A stretch of DNA of 52,692 nucleotides from NCBI RefSeq assembly GCF_000210075.1, contig NC_021017.1, positions 3,900,620-3,953,311 of the forward strand, in the 5' to 3' direction. Position 1 is the first letter of the stretch, and the number at the start of each line of letters is the position of its first letter. Source of the DNA: Bacteroides xylanisolvens XB1A (GTDB lineage Bacteria; Bacteroidota; Bacteroidia; Bacteroidales; Bacteroidaceae). Both the position numbers and the translations under genes were made by a program. The notes under the pieces are model-generated. The model saw only the letters and a list, made by a program, of their open reading frames with translations. It had not been told where the DNA came from and ran no database searches. Positions 9,521 through 18,550 of this stretch are shown in pieces.

Positions 9521-10384
9521 ATGGAACAACAAGCCAATTATATCCGTCGTATCGAGATACACGGACTATGGGAACGCTTTAATATAGGATGGGATTTGCG
9601 TCCCGATGTGAACATCCTCTCCGGCATCAACGGAGTGGGGAAGACTACCATTCTGAACCGTTCGGTGGGATACCTCGAAGAACTTTCCGGTGAAATGAAA
9701 AGTGACGAGAAGAACGGAGTGCGTCTCTTTTTCGACAATCCCCAGGCAACCTATATTCCTTATGACGTCATCCGAAGCTACGACCGTCCCCTGATTATGG
9801 GTGACTTCACAGCCCGCATGGCCGACAAGAATGTAAAGTCTGAACTGGACTGGCAACTCTATCTCTTGCAACGCCGTTACCTCGATTATCAGGTCAACAT
9901 TGGTAATAAGATGATTGAAATGCTTTCCAGCACTGATGAAGAAGAGCGTCGTAAAGCAGCTACATTATCTGTAGCCAAACGTCGTTTTCAGGATATGATT
10001 GACGAACTGTTCAGCTATACACGCAAAAAGATAGACCGGAAACGGAACGATATCGCTTTCTATCAGGATGGCGAACTATTATTCCCTTATAAACTGTCGT
10101 CCGGTGAAAAGCAAATGCTGGTTATCCTGCTGACCGTACTCGTGCAGGACAACAGCCATTGTGTATTGTTTATGGATGAGCCGGAAGCCTCCCTTCATAT
10201 AGAATGGCAGCAGAAACTGATTGCTATGATACGTGAACTGAATCCGAATGTGCAGATTATCCTGACTACCCATTCGCCTGCCGTCATTATGGAAGGCTGG
10301 CTGGATGCCGTGACAGAAGTAAGTGATATATCTACCACCGTAGGGCACAAGCTCGACAAGGATTCTCCCAACTGTAATTTGTAA
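9521..10384 (+). CDS. ABC-type AAA ATPase, partner of a DUF4435 protein (PARIS AriA-like candidate)
   Basis: The start is the ATG at 9521; a TTG three codons upstream is less likely. The 287-residue protein has Walker A GINGVGKTT (residues 35-43), an ABC signature LSSGEKQM near residue 192, Walker B LFMDEPEAS (Asp219, Glu220) and an H-loop LTTHSPA. A charged helical insert at about 120-175 lies between Walker A and the signature, as in Rad50/SMC- and OLD-like ATPases. The next gene, 22 bases downstream, is a DUF4435 protein. An ABC-type ATPase next to DUF4435 is the composition of the PARIS anti-phage system (AriA with AriB). The ATPase call is firm; the defence role is inference, because this pair may also be a core gene pair of unknown function. 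Confidence 0.85.
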   Translation: MEQQANYIRRIEIHGLWERFNIGWDLRPDVNILSGINGVGKTTILNRSVGYLEELSGEMKSDEKNGVRLFFDNPQATYIPYDVIRSYDRPLIMGDFTARMADKNVKSELDWQLYLLQRRYLDYQVNIGNKMIEMLSSTDEEERRKAATLSVAKRRFQDMIDELFSYTRKKIDRKRNDIAFYQDGELLFPYKLSSGEKQMLVILLTVLVQDNSHCVLFMDEPEASLHIEWQQKLIAMIRELNPNVQIILTTHSPAVIMEGWLDAVTEVSDISTTVGHKLDKDSPNCNL

Positions 10385-10400
10385 TTCGTAACCTGTAATT
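10373..10400. repeat. 7-bp tandem repeat at the ATPase/DUF4435 junction
   Basis: Four adjoining 7-base units read TGTAATT, TGTAATT, CGTAACC, TGTAATT. The array begins in the last codons of the ATPase gene, includes its TAA stop at 10382-10384, and ends 6 bases before the DUF4435 start. A change in copy number would alter the ATPase C-terminus and the spacing between the two genes. Confidence 0.7.
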
Positions 10401-10406
10401 GAACAA

Positions 10407-11435
10407 ATGGCAACTTCACTACGAGATAATCTGACTTCTTCTTATTTCAATGCCGCCCATAAGCTTTATCCGAAGAAAGCCCGCCGACGTATCATCGCTT
10501 ACGTAGAAAGCTATGACGACATCGCTTTCTGGCGCACATTGCTTGAAGAGTTTGAAGACGACGAACACTATTTCCAAGTGATGCTTCCTTCGGCCACCTC
10601 CCTGGCAAAAGGAAAAAAGATGGTACTCATGAACACGCTGAATACAGCCGAATTGGGGAGAAGTCTGATTGCCTGTGTGGACAGTGACTATGATTTCCTG
10701 TTGCAGGGAGCTACCAATACTTCCCGTAAAATCAATCGGAACAGGTATATTTTTCAGACTTATACCTATGCTATTGAAAACTATCATTGTTTTGCCGAAA
10801 GCCTTCACGAAGTATGTGTGCAGGCTACGTTGAATGACCGTTCCATTTTAGATTTCAACTTCTACCTGAAGAAGTACTCTGAAATAGTATATCCGCTTTT
10901 CCTCTGGAACGTATGGTTCTATCGCCAACGGGATACTTACACTTTCCCCATGTACGATTTCCATACTTATACTTCTTTGCGCGAGATTAATCTCCGGCAT
11001 CCGGAAAAGAGCTTGGAATCCCTTCAACAACGGGTTAATCAGAAGTTGGCAGAGTTGAAAAGGAAATTTCCCCATAACATTAATCAGGTGAGTGGATTGC
11101 GGACTGAATTTAAAGAGCTGGGCTTGGTGCCGGAAACTACTTACTTGTATATGCAGGGACACCATGTGATGGATAATGTGGTAATGAAACTACTGATTCC
11201 GGTCTGCACCGTATTGCGTCGTGAACGGGAACAGGAAATCAAGCGGCTGGCCGAACACAATGAACAGTTCAGAAACGAACTGACTTGTTATCAGAACAGC
11301 CAGGTGAACGTAGAAATCATGCTCAAGAAGAATGTAGCCTACAAAAGACTCTTCCATTATGATTGGCTACGGCAGGATATCAGTGAATATTTGGAAGAAG
11401 GAAAGAATAAAGAAGAAAAGAAACAGAGATCATAA
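10407..11435 (+). CDS. DUF4435 (TOPRIM/OLD-nuclease-like) protein, AriB-like candidate
   Basis: This 342-residue protein carries acidic motifs on predicted strands that match DUF4435 and the TOPRIM fold. Glu34 sits in IIAYVESYDD near the N-terminus and Asp92-x-Asp94 in LIACVDSDYDF. YTYAIENYHC follows, typical of DUF4435. The C-terminal third is helical and charged. In PARIS, AriB (DUF4435) is the toxic TOPRIM effector released by the AriA ATPase after a phage trigger is sensed. Here the gene follows an ABC-type ATPase by 22 bases and precedes a mechanosensitive channel by 37 bases, suggesting one transcript. The motif reading is direct; nuclease activity and defence function are inferred. Confidence 0.83.
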   Translation: MATSLRDNLTSSYFNAAHKLYPKKARRRIIAYVESYDDIAFWRTLLEEFEDDEHYFQVMLPSATSLAKGKKMVLMNTLNTAELGRSLIACVDSDYDFLLQGATNTSRKINRNRYIFQTYTYAIENYHCFAESLHEVCVQATLNDRSILDFNFYLKKYSEIVYPLFLWNVWFYRQRDTYTFPMYDFHTYTSLREINLRHPEKSLESLQQRVNQKLAELKRKFPHNINQVSGLRTEFKELGLVPETTYLYMQGHHVMDNVVMKLLIPVCTVLRREREQEIKRLAEHNEQFRNELTCYQNSQVNVEIMLKKNVAYKRLFHYDWLRQDISEYLEEGKNKEEKKQRS

Positions 11436-11472
11436 ATAAAAGAAAAACTAAAAAAGAGAGAGACGATTGCTT

Positions 11473-12813
11473 ATGAAAGAAGTAAAAGAAGTGGTTGATA
11501 CAGTGAGTGTGGCATTAGCAAACGGGCAACCGGAAGAAGCAGGTAATGTAGTGATGCAAGAGGTGAATCATGCTTTGCTCTCGATGGGAGTGGATGAAGC
11601 TATGGCTGATAAGATTGATAACTTTATCATTTTATTGTTTATTATTGGAATAGCATTATTGGCTAATCTGATTTGCCGCAAGATTATTCTGCGTACCGTG
11701 GCTAAATTGGTGAGACAGACAAAAGCTACTTGGGATGATATTGTATTTAATGATAAAGTAATGGTGAACATCAGCAGGATGGTGGCGCCTATATTGATTT
11801 ATATATCTATTCCTATTGCCTTCCCCGAACATGCAGACTCTGCTTTGCTTGATTTTCTTCGAAGACTTTGCATGATTTATATCCTTGCAGTCTTTCTTCG
11901 CTTCGTCAGTGCTTTGTTTACGGCTGTGTATCTGGTATATAGCGCGCGTGAACAATATAAAGACAAACCTTTGAAGGGGCTTTTGCAGACAGCGCAAGTC
12001 ATTCTCTTCTTTATAGGAGCTATCATCATTATCAGTATTTTGATAAAGCAAAGTCCGGTGGTGTTGCTGACCGGATTGGGAGCTTCCGCTGCGGTTCTGA
12101 TGTTGGTTTTCAAGGACAGTATCATGGGATTTGTCTCCGGCATCCAGCTTTCCGCCAATAATATGCTGAAGGTGGGCGATTGGATCACGATGCCGAAATA
12201 CGGTGCGGACGGTACGGTGATAGAAGTAACATTGAATACCGTAAAAATACGTAACTTCGATAATACCATCACCACCATTCCTCCTTATCTATTGATTAGT
12301 GATTCTTTCCAAAACTGGCAGGGAATGCAGGAATCCGGCGGACGTCGTGTGAAACGTTCCATCAATATAGACATGACCAGTGTGCATTTCTGTACACCGG
12401 AGATGTTGGCAAAATACCGGAAGATACAACTGTTGAAAGACTATGTGGATGAAACGGAAAAGGTAGTGGAAGAATATAATAAGGAACATCATATCGACAA
12501 CTCTGTGTTAGTGAATGGACGCCGGCAAACAAACCTGGGAGTTTTCCGTGCCTATCTGACTAACTATCTGAAGAATCTGCCTACTGTCAACCAAGACCTG
12601 ACCTGCATGGTACGTCAGCTTCAGCCTACCGAAACCGGTATCCCGTTGGAACTTTATTTCTTTTCTGCCAATAAAGTATGGGTTGCCTACGAAGGCATAC
12701 AGGCAGATGTTTTCGATCATGTGCTTGCCATTATTCCCGAATTCGACTTGCGTGTCTTCCAAAACCCGTCGGGGGCAGACCTGCATCAGATAGGGGTAAA
12801 GATAGAAAACTAA
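11473..12813 (+). CDS. Miniconductance mechanosensitive channel, YbdG/MscM-like
   Basis: The ATG at 11473 is preferred over an in-frame TTG at 11467. The protein (446 residues) has an amphipathic N-terminus and several membrane spans. The conserved MscS pore and beta domain follow: LTGLGASAAVLMLVFKDS, then GDWITMPKYGADGTVIEV and LNTVKIRNFDNTITTIP. The MPKYGADG block and the NTITTIPPYLLISDSFQNW stretch are characteristic of the E. coli YbdG subgroup of MscS channels, which respond to mild osmotic downshift. The gap to the DUF4435 gene is 37 purine-rich bases without a terminator, so it may be read from the same promoter. Family assignment is strong; any link to the upstream pair is speculative. 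Confidence 0.93.
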   Translation: MKEVKEVVDTVSVALANGQPEEAGNVVMQEVNHALLSMGVDEAMADKIDNFIILLFIIGIALLANLICRKIILRTVAKLVRQTKATWDDIVFNDKVMVNISRMVAPILIYISIPIAFPEHADSALLDFLRRLCMIYILAVFLRFVSALFTAVYLVYSAREQYKDKPLKGLLQTAQVILFFIGAIIIISILIKQSPVVLLTGLGASAAVLMLVFKDSIMGFVSGIQLSANNMLKVGDWITMPKYGADGTVIEVTLNTVKIRNFDNTITTIPPYLLISDSFQNWQGMQESGGRRVKRSINIDMTSVHFCTPEMLAKYRKIQLLKDYVDETEKVVEEYNKEHHIDNSVLVNGRRQTNLGVFRAYLTNYLKNLPTVNQDLTCMVRQLQPTETGIPLELYFFSANKVWVAYEGIQADVFDHVLAIIPEFDLRVFQNPSGADLHQIGVKIEN

Positions 12814-12847
12814 TCAAACGATAAAACGCTTATAAATTGTAATTACT

Positions 12848-13744
12848 ATGACTACACCGTTATCCAACCAGATTATCCGTGAAATCACTCCTTTGTCAGA
12901 TAAGGATTGCTTTTACATTGCGGAACGTTATAAAACGGAATTCACTTATCCTATACACAACCACTCCGAGTTTGAATTGAACTTCACCGAAAAGGCAGCC
13001 GGAGTAAGGCGGATTGTAGGAGACTCTTCCGAAGTGATAGGTGATTATGATTTGGTATTGATAACAGGAAAAGATTTGGAACACGTCTGGGAACAGAACG
13101 ACTGCCATTCGAAAGAGATACGGGAGATTACGATTCAGTTTTCTTCCGATCTTTTCTTCAAGAGCTTTATCAATAAGAATCAGTTCGACTCTATCCGCCG
13201 GATACTGGATAAAGCACAAAAAGGGCTTTGTTTCCCGATGTCTGCCATACTCAAAATATATCCGTTGCTGGATACGCTTGCTTCCGAGAAGCAAGGATTT
13301 TATGCGGTCATTAAGTTTATGACAATCCTGTATGAACTTTCTCTCTTTGAAGAAGAAGCGCGTACCTTGTCCAGTTCGTCTTTTGCCAAGATAGATATTC
13401 ATTCGGACAGCCGGCGTGTGCAGAAAGTGCAGGAGTACATCAATACACATTATCAGGAAGAAATACGTCTGGGGCAGTTGGCTGATATGGTTGGGATGAC
13501 GGATGTGTCATTCAGCCGCTTTTTCAAACTGCGTACAGGCAAGAATCTTTCTGATTATATCATTGATATTCGGCTGGGCTTTGCTTCCCGGTTGCTGGTA
13601 GATTCTACGATGTCTATCGCTGAGATTTGTTATGAGTGCGGTTTTAATAACCTTTCCAATTTCAACCGGATCTTCAAGAAGAAAAAGAGTTGTTCGCCTA
13701 AAGAGTTTCGTGAGAACTACCGGAAGAAAAAGAAATTGATTTAG
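12848..13744 (+). CDS. AraC-family transcriptional regulator
   Basis: The 298-residue protein has an N-terminal cupin-like sensing part (YPIHNHSEFELNFTEKAAG, about residues 37-55) and a C-terminal pair of helix-turn-helix motifs at about 195-295. The second HTH includes SIAEICYECGFNNLSNFNRI and ends KKSCSPKEFRENY, the standard AraC/XylS signature. The cupin histidines suggest that it senses a sugar or other small ligand. It starts 34 bases after the channel gene, so read-through is possible, although regulators of this class usually have their own promoter. Its target is not evident. It converges on the ATPase gene at 13771. Confidence 0.94.
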   Translation: MTTPLSNQIIREITPLSDKDCFYIAERYKTEFTYPIHNHSEFELNFTEKAAGVRRIVGDSSEVIGDYDLVLITGKDLEHVWEQNDCHSKEIREITIQFSSDLFFKSFINKNQFDSIRRILDKAQKGLCFPMSAILKIYPLLDTLASEKQGFYAVIKFMTILYELSLFEEEARTLSSSSFAKIDIHSDSRRVQKVQEYINTHYQEEIRLGQLADMVGMTDVSFSRFFKLRTGKNLSDYIIDIRLGFASRLLVDSTMSIAEICYECGFNNLSNFNRIFKKKKSCSPKEFRENYRKKKKLI

Positions 13745-13759
13745 CGCATTCTCTTTTAT

Positions 13760-13785
13760 GAACTCGGTGATTAACTCCCGAGTTC
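13760..13785. terminator. Hairpin between convergent araC-type gene and PD-(D/E)XK ATPase gene
   Basis: GAACTCGG at 13760-13767 pairs perfectly with CCGAGTTC at 13778-13785 across a 10-base loop. The right arm lies inside the last codons of the minus-strand gene. The position between convergent genes fits a shared terminator, but the stem is short. Confidence 0.5.
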
Positions 13786-15336
13786 TATCTTCCATTCACC
13801 AATCGTTCGTGTGGCACTGTCAAAGTTTACACCTACTTTAACTATTTTCCTGTGATCCGCCTGATACGGAATAGCATACTTTTTGCTGTTAATCTGCGTT
13901 AATGCTTCTTCGGGTGTACCATCTACTTTAAATTCAAAAACATAGATGGTATCTTGAAGTTTCACAACCGCGTCTGCTCTTCCAATGGCTGTATCCACTT
14001 CCACATCTATATACTGTCCCATCAGCCGGAAAAACAGATAAAAGATAGTTTGGTAATGTTTCTCTTCCTTGTTGTTCAGTTTATTCGGGATAGACGCAAA
14101 GAAAGATTTCAGTCTTTCCAGACATTCCTCTAAATGACCGATACGCAAGTCTTTAATAAAGGACACTACATAAAATGTATTCTCTCGTGCAGGCAGATGC
14201 ACATAAGCGGGCATCAGCGATTCGATAAATCCTTTTCTTACTTCTTTGTTGGGATAAGCCAGTGTATACAGTTGGAAATCCGGATCATATCCCTTAATTG
14301 TGAGATAACCGCTTTGGTAGAGCACCGGAAGAGGATCGGTGATTCTATTGCTAGGTGCATCAAACTGTTCGGCGGTGGCGGTCGTGTTATCCAGTTCCCG
14401 GATATCAAAATCGCTTTCTTGCAGAATATCTATCAGGAAAGTGGGAGTACCGGTCGAAAACCAAAAATTCTCATAACTCTTTTGCGCAAATGCATTGAAT
14501 AGACTAAATGGGTTATAAATGTCTACACAATTCTTACTGAAATGATAACCGTCATATTGTTGTTTCAAATGTACACAGGCTTCCTCGTATGTTTCCTTGT
14601 TGGCTTGGGCCATTTGTTCAATATCAATTTGCAATTGCGTGCGCAGTTCTTGTTCGGTGATGCCACAGATAGCACTGTAATCATCCCTCATGCTGATATT
14701 CTGCAAGTTATTCAACTCGCTGAAGATACTCATTTGGCTGAATTTGCTGATACCTGTCAATAATAAGAAGCGAAGATACTGTCCCTGGGCTTTCAGTGGA
14801 CTAAAGAAATCCCGCATGATATTACGTATTTCCTTTTGAACTTCATCATTATGATTGCTGTCCAGCATTGGTGAGTCATACTCATCTATTAATACCACCA
14901 CCTGTTTACCCGTCTGTTTGTAAGCACGACGAATAATTCCTTCAAAACGTAAACTGAAAGTCGTTTCTCCTTCTTCCCGTTGATAAATTTTCTCCCATAA
15001 AAGCAATTGGCGGTTAATAACGGCTGACAGCATATCAGCGGTTATATATTTACTCACACTAAAATCAAAGTGTAGTACCGGGTAGACCGTCCAATCCTTT
15101 TCCAGAGTCTCCATAGCCAAGCCTTGAAACAGTTCTTTTTTTCCCAGGAAATAAGCTTCTAGTGTAGAAACCAGCAAACTTTTCCCAAAGCGTCGGGGAC
15201 GACTTAGAAAATAGACTTTATTTGTATGAGTCAAACGATAAATCAATTCTGTTTTATCAACATAGACACAATCATTATTGCGTAAATCTTCAAAGTTCTG
15301 TATTCCTATCGGATATCTTCTGAAATTCTCTTCCAT
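13771..15336 (-). CDS. AAA-ATPase-like / PD-(D/E)XK nuclease-superfamily protein
   Basis: The 521-residue protein has the two-domain layout of the AAA-ATPase_like plus PDDEXK_9 family, found in many paralogous copies in Bacteroides. The N-terminal P-loop reads RPRRFGKS (residues 46-53), with VVVLIDEYDSPM as Walker B. The C-terminal domain has the nuclease-type core: a conserved Asp in GRADAVVKL followed by Glu-Phe-Lys in VFEFKVDG near residue 468. All core catalytic residues appear present. The cellular role of this family is unsettled; mobile-element, defence and toxin-like roles have all been suggested. It is monocistronic, with a TATCTTTG -7 box on its strand at 15369-15376. Confidence 0.92.
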   Translation of the reverse strand: MEENFRRYPIGIQNFEDLRNNDCVYVDKTELIYRLTHTNKVYFLSRPRRFGKSLLVSTLEAYFLGKKELFQGLAMETLEKDWTVYPVLHFDFSVSKYITADMLSAVINRQLLLWEKIYQREEGETTFSLRFEGIIRRAYKQTGKQVVVLIDEYDSPMLDSNHNDEVQKEIRNIMRDFFSPLKAQGQYLRFLLLTGISKFSQMSIFSELNNLQNISMRDDYSAICGITEQELRTQLQIDIEQMAQANKETYEEACVHLKQQYDGYHFSKNCVDIYNPFSLFNAFAQKSYENFWFSTGTPTFLIDILQESDFDIRELDNTTATAEQFDAPSNRITDPLPVLYQSGYLTIKGYDPDFQLYTLAYPNKEVRKGFIESLMPAYVHLPARENTFYVVSFIKDLRIGHLEECLERLKSFFASIPNKLNNKEEKHYQTIFYLFFRLMGQYIDVEVDTAIGRADAVVKLQDTIYVFEFKVDGTPEEALTQINSKKYAIPYQADHRKIVKVGVNFDSATRTIGEWKIELGS

Positions 15337-15368
15337 GACGCATATCTGTTTTTAGCGTGAAACATTCA

Positions 15369-15376
15369 CAAAGATA
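15369..15376 (-). promoter_or_regulatory. Putative -7 box for the PD-(D/E)XK ATPase gene
   Basis: Read on the minus strand this is TATCTTTG, a full match to TAnnTTTG, 32 bases upstream of the start codon. A -33 TTTG at standard distance is not visible. Confidence 0.45.
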
Positions 15377-15753
15377 ATGATATTTAGTTTCAAGTCAATT
15401 ATGCCTGTTCTTTTTTTAAGAAAGTCCAACGTTGGATATATACTTAGTGGGAAAGGAGCTATCGGTGTTTCTTTGCGTAATGCATTGAAAAGCGGTGAAA
15501 CATATCTTTGACGACAAGCGGGTGGAAATACACTATCAGCCAAAATTTTCACCTTCTCACAACTGTCAGCCGATTAATTTTATGCATAATGAGAGATAAA
15601 AGAGTGAAGTTCCGGTCTTAAATTTGCTTATAAACAAGTTAAACTAATAGCGTAACTGATTGATAATACGTTTGTAACATCTTGTCATCATCTTGCAATG
15701 ACTCTTTCAATAGATTGTATTTTTTTCGTCTTACGGTTGTAATGCTCACCCTC

Positions 15754-15761
15754 TATCTTTG
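15754..15761 (+). promoter_or_regulatory. Putative -7 box for the TonB-dependent receptor gene
   Basis: TATCTTTG matches the Bacteroides -7 consensus and lies 31 bases upstream of the receptor start. No clear -33 element was found. Confidence 0.45.
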
Positions 15762-15792
15762 CCGACGTAATTAAAACGTAGAGCAAAGTTAG

Positions 15793-18507
15793 ATGAAAAA
15801 ACTATTTCTTATCCGATTTTCAGTGGCGGCCTTCTTTTGCCTGTTGTGTGTACTTCCTGCATTGGCTGTCAATATCAAGATTAAAGGAGCTGTGAAAGAC
15901 AAACTATCCAAGGAACCTTTGATAGGAGCTACGATACGTTTGCTCGGAACTCAAGCCGGAGCAGTGACCGATATGGAGGGTAATTTCGAATTGAACAGCA
16001 TGGGCGTTCTGGAAGGTATGTATGATATTGAGATTAAATATGTAGGTTACAAAACGGAAGTGCGCCGTAAAGTGCGTGTGGAGAATGGAAAACTGGTGAT
16101 ACTGAATCTGGAGTTGGAAACCGATGCACAGGAACTTGCCGATGTGGTGGTTGTAGCTAAGAAGAATAGGGAAAATGAGAATATGCTGTTGCTCGAACAG
16201 CAAAAAGCAGTCATTGCCGTACAATCTGTTGGTGTCAGGGAGCTTTCCCGCAAAGGTGTTTCGGATGCAGAAGGTGCTGTGACGAAAGTTGCCGGAGTGT
16301 CTAAACAAGACGGAGTGAAAAATGTCTTTGTCCGTGGATTGGGAGACCGGTACAATGCAACTACTTTTAATGGATTTGCTCTTCCTTCCGAAGACCCGGA
16401 ATATAAGAATATCTCTCTTGATTTCTTCGGTACGGACATTATTCAGTCTGTAGGTGTAAAGAAAGCATTCAACGCGGGGGGCAGCAGCGATGTCGGAGGG
16501 GCAACCATTGATATTGTATCCAAAGAACTAATTGGTAGCGGTCATCTGGGATTCGGCATTTCCGGTGGCTTGAATACACAAACGGTAGCAGCCGATTTTC
16601 TGAAACAGGATGGAGTGAACTTCATGGGCTTTGCCAATCGTACCGAACATGCCGATGAAAACTCATGGAACTTCAGAAATAAGTTAGACCCTTCCGCTCA
16701 ACATCTTCAAATCAACCGGAGTTACAGTATTTCCGGAGGTAAACGATTCTATGTCGGAAAAGACAAAAATCCGTTTTCTTTCTTCCTGACCGCCGGACAT
16801 ACGACGGACTATCAGTATACGGATGAAATCATACGTAATACAACTACCAGCGGTACGGTCTACAAAGATATGAATGGAAAGAAGTATGCGGAGAATATCA
16901 GTCAACTGGCACTTGCCAATGTGGATTTCGATATGCAGAACCGTCATCACATCAGTTATAATTTGATGATGATTCATGCCAATACCCAGTCGGTGGGCGA
17001 TTACAACGGCAAGAACTCGATTTTTAGTGACGACTATGAAAACCTTGGATTCACCCGTCGCCAACAAACGAATGACAATATGCTGATCGTTAACCAACTA
17101 ATGACTAACTGGGGATTGACCAAATCATTAAGTCTTGATGCAGGTGCTTCCTATAATATGGTGAAAGGCTATGAACCAGATCGTCGAATCAATAACCTGA
17201 CTAAAGCGGAAGACGGCTATACGTTGCTAAGGGGCAACTCACAACAGCGCTATTTCTCAACTTTAGATGAAGACGACTTGAATGTAAAAGCAGGCTTGGT
17301 CTATCGTCTGAAAGATAATATAGAAGAGATTTCGAATGTCCGTTTCGGATATACAGGCCGATTCGTAGATGATAACTTCAAAGCCACGGAATATAACCTG
17401 ACCGTAGGACATGTTTCTGCCATCCCTTCTTTAGACGACTTCTCGCTTGACGATTATTATAATCAGGAAAACTTTGCTTCCGACTGGTTCAAGATACAAA
17501 AGAACTTAGATGAATATATCGTAAAAAAGAATATTCATTCCGCTTATGCCGAGGCTACCTACCAGTTTACTCCCCGTTGGATTGTGAATCTGGGACTGAA
17601 ATACGACAAGGTAGATATTGAAGTGGATTACAATGTGAATCGTGGAGGCTCTAAAGGAAACAATACCATCCAAAAAGATTATTTCCTGCCCAGCTTGAAT
17701 CTCAAATACAATCTGAATGATAAAAACTCGTTTCGTCTGGGAGCTAGTAAAACATATACGCTTCCGCAGGCAAAGGAAATATCTCCTTACCGTTATGTCG
17801 GCGTGAACTTCAACAGTCAGGGTAACCCCAATCTGAAACCTTCGGATAATTATAACCTTGATCTGAAGTGGGACTTTAATCCCACTCCGACCGAGTTGAT
17901 TTCTCTTACGGCTTTCTATAAATTGATTAAGAATCCGATATCCCGTATTGAAGTGGCAAGCGCCGGAGGTTATCTTTCTTATGAGAATATAGCGGATAAG
18001 GCAACCGTGGCAGGAGTGGAGATAGAAATACGTAAGAATCTGTTTGTCCGTCCGGTGAGTAATGCTGCGCACGGAATGAATAAACTCTCTTTGGGATTGA
18101 ATGGCTCTTATATCTACACGAATGCAAAAATGCCTTTGGCAACGGTTACCACCGGTTCGCAACTGGAAGGAGCCGCACCGTGGATTGTCAATTTCGACCT
18201 CTCGCATAACTTCACGAAAGGAGAACGCAGTTTTGTCAATACATTGGTACTTAATTATGTGAGTGATAAGATATATACCATTGGCACACAGGGCTATCAG
18301 GATATAATGGAGCAGGGAGTACTGACACTGGATTTTGTGTCCCAAGCCAAACTGAACAAGCATCTTTCGCTTAACCTGAAAGCCCGCAACCTGCTGAATC
18401 CCTCTTATAAGTTAAGCCGCAAAGCGAACGAAAACGGGGAAAAGGTGATATTGAATGATTATAAGAAAGGAATAAATATAAGCCTGGGAGTGTCGTGTAC
18501 ATTCTAA
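15793..18507 (+). CDS. TonB-dependent outer membrane receptor
   Basis: The 904-residue protein begins with a signal peptide ending near PALAVN. A carboxypeptidase-regulatory-like domain follows (about 27-115; GAVKDKLSKEPLIGATI), then a plug domain (about 140-250) with VRGLGDRYNATTFNG, and a large beta-barrel ending in the aromatic C-terminus GVSCTF. It imports a ligand through the outer membrane using TonB energy. There is no SusD-like gene beside it; the next gene, 43 bases downstream, is a beta-helix lipoprotein. It therefore does not look like a classical SusCD glycan importer. It differs from SusC in lacking a SusD partner and in a shorter barrel, and the ligand cannot be read from sequence. 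Confidence 0.94.
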   Translation: MKKLFLIRFSVAAFFCLLCVLPALAVNIKIKGAVKDKLSKEPLIGATIRLLGTQAGAVTDMEGNFELNSMGVLEGMYDIEIKYVGYKTEVRRKVRVENGKLVILNLELETDAQELADVVVVAKKNRENENMLLLEQQKAVIAVQSVGVRELSRKGVSDAEGAVTKVAGVSKQDGVKNVFVRGLGDRYNATTFNGFALPSEDPEYKNISLDFFGTDIIQSVGVKKAFNAGGSSDVGGATIDIVSKELIGSGHLGFGISGGLNTQTVAADFLKQDGVNFMGFANRTEHADENSWNFRNKLDPSAQHLQINRSYSISGGKRFYVGKDKNPFSFFLTAGHTTDYQYTDEIIRNTTTSGTVYKDMNGKKYAENISQLALANVDFDMQNRHHISYNLMMIHANTQSVGDYNGKNSIFSDDYENLGFTRRQQTNDNMLIVNQLMTNWGLTKSLSLDAGASYNMVKGYEPDRRINNLTKAEDGYTLLRGNSQQRYFSTLDEDDLNVKAGLVYRLKDNIEEISNVRFGYTGRFVDDNFKATEYNLTVGHVSAIPSLDDFSLDDYYNQENFASDWFKIQKNLDEYIVKKNIHSAYAEATYQFTPRWIVNLGLKYDKVDIEVDYNVNRGGSKGNNTIQKDYFLPSLNLKYNLNDKNSFRLGASKTYTLPQAKEISPYRYVGVNFNSQGNPNLKPSDNYNLDLKWDFNPTPTELISLTAFYKLIKNPISRIEVASAGGYLSYENIADKATVAGVEIEIRKNLFVRPVSNAAHGMNKLSLGLNGSYIYTNAKMPLATVTTGSQLEGAAPWIVNFDLSHNFTKGERSFVNTLVLNYVSDKIYTIGTQGYQDIMEQGVLTLDFVSQAKLNKHLSLNLKARNLLNPSYKLSRKANENGEKVILNDYKKGINISLGVSCTF

Positions 18508-18550
18508 GCCGGGTGATGAAATAAGATTATTAACTAATAATGAAAGCAAA

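Larger units (their letters stand above)
15337..15792. other. Intergenic region between the divergent ATPase and TonB receptor genes
   Basis: No convincing gene is present. The left part holds the ATPase promoter and a short plus-strand reading frame at 15377-15511 (44 codons) that continues in frame past its TGA to 15577, giving GKGAIGVSLRNALKSGETYL, a stop, then RQAGGNTLSAK. It may be a decayed repeat or gene fragment. The overlapping 66-residue minus-strand frame (15352-15552) is probably incidental. The right part is AT-rich and carries a -7 box for the receptor at 15754-15761. Confidence 0.5.

Noticed and set aside
15352..15552. 66-codon minus-strand frame upstream of the PD-(D/E)XK ATPase gene
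   Set aside because: It overlaps the likely promoter of that gene and has no supporting family signature.
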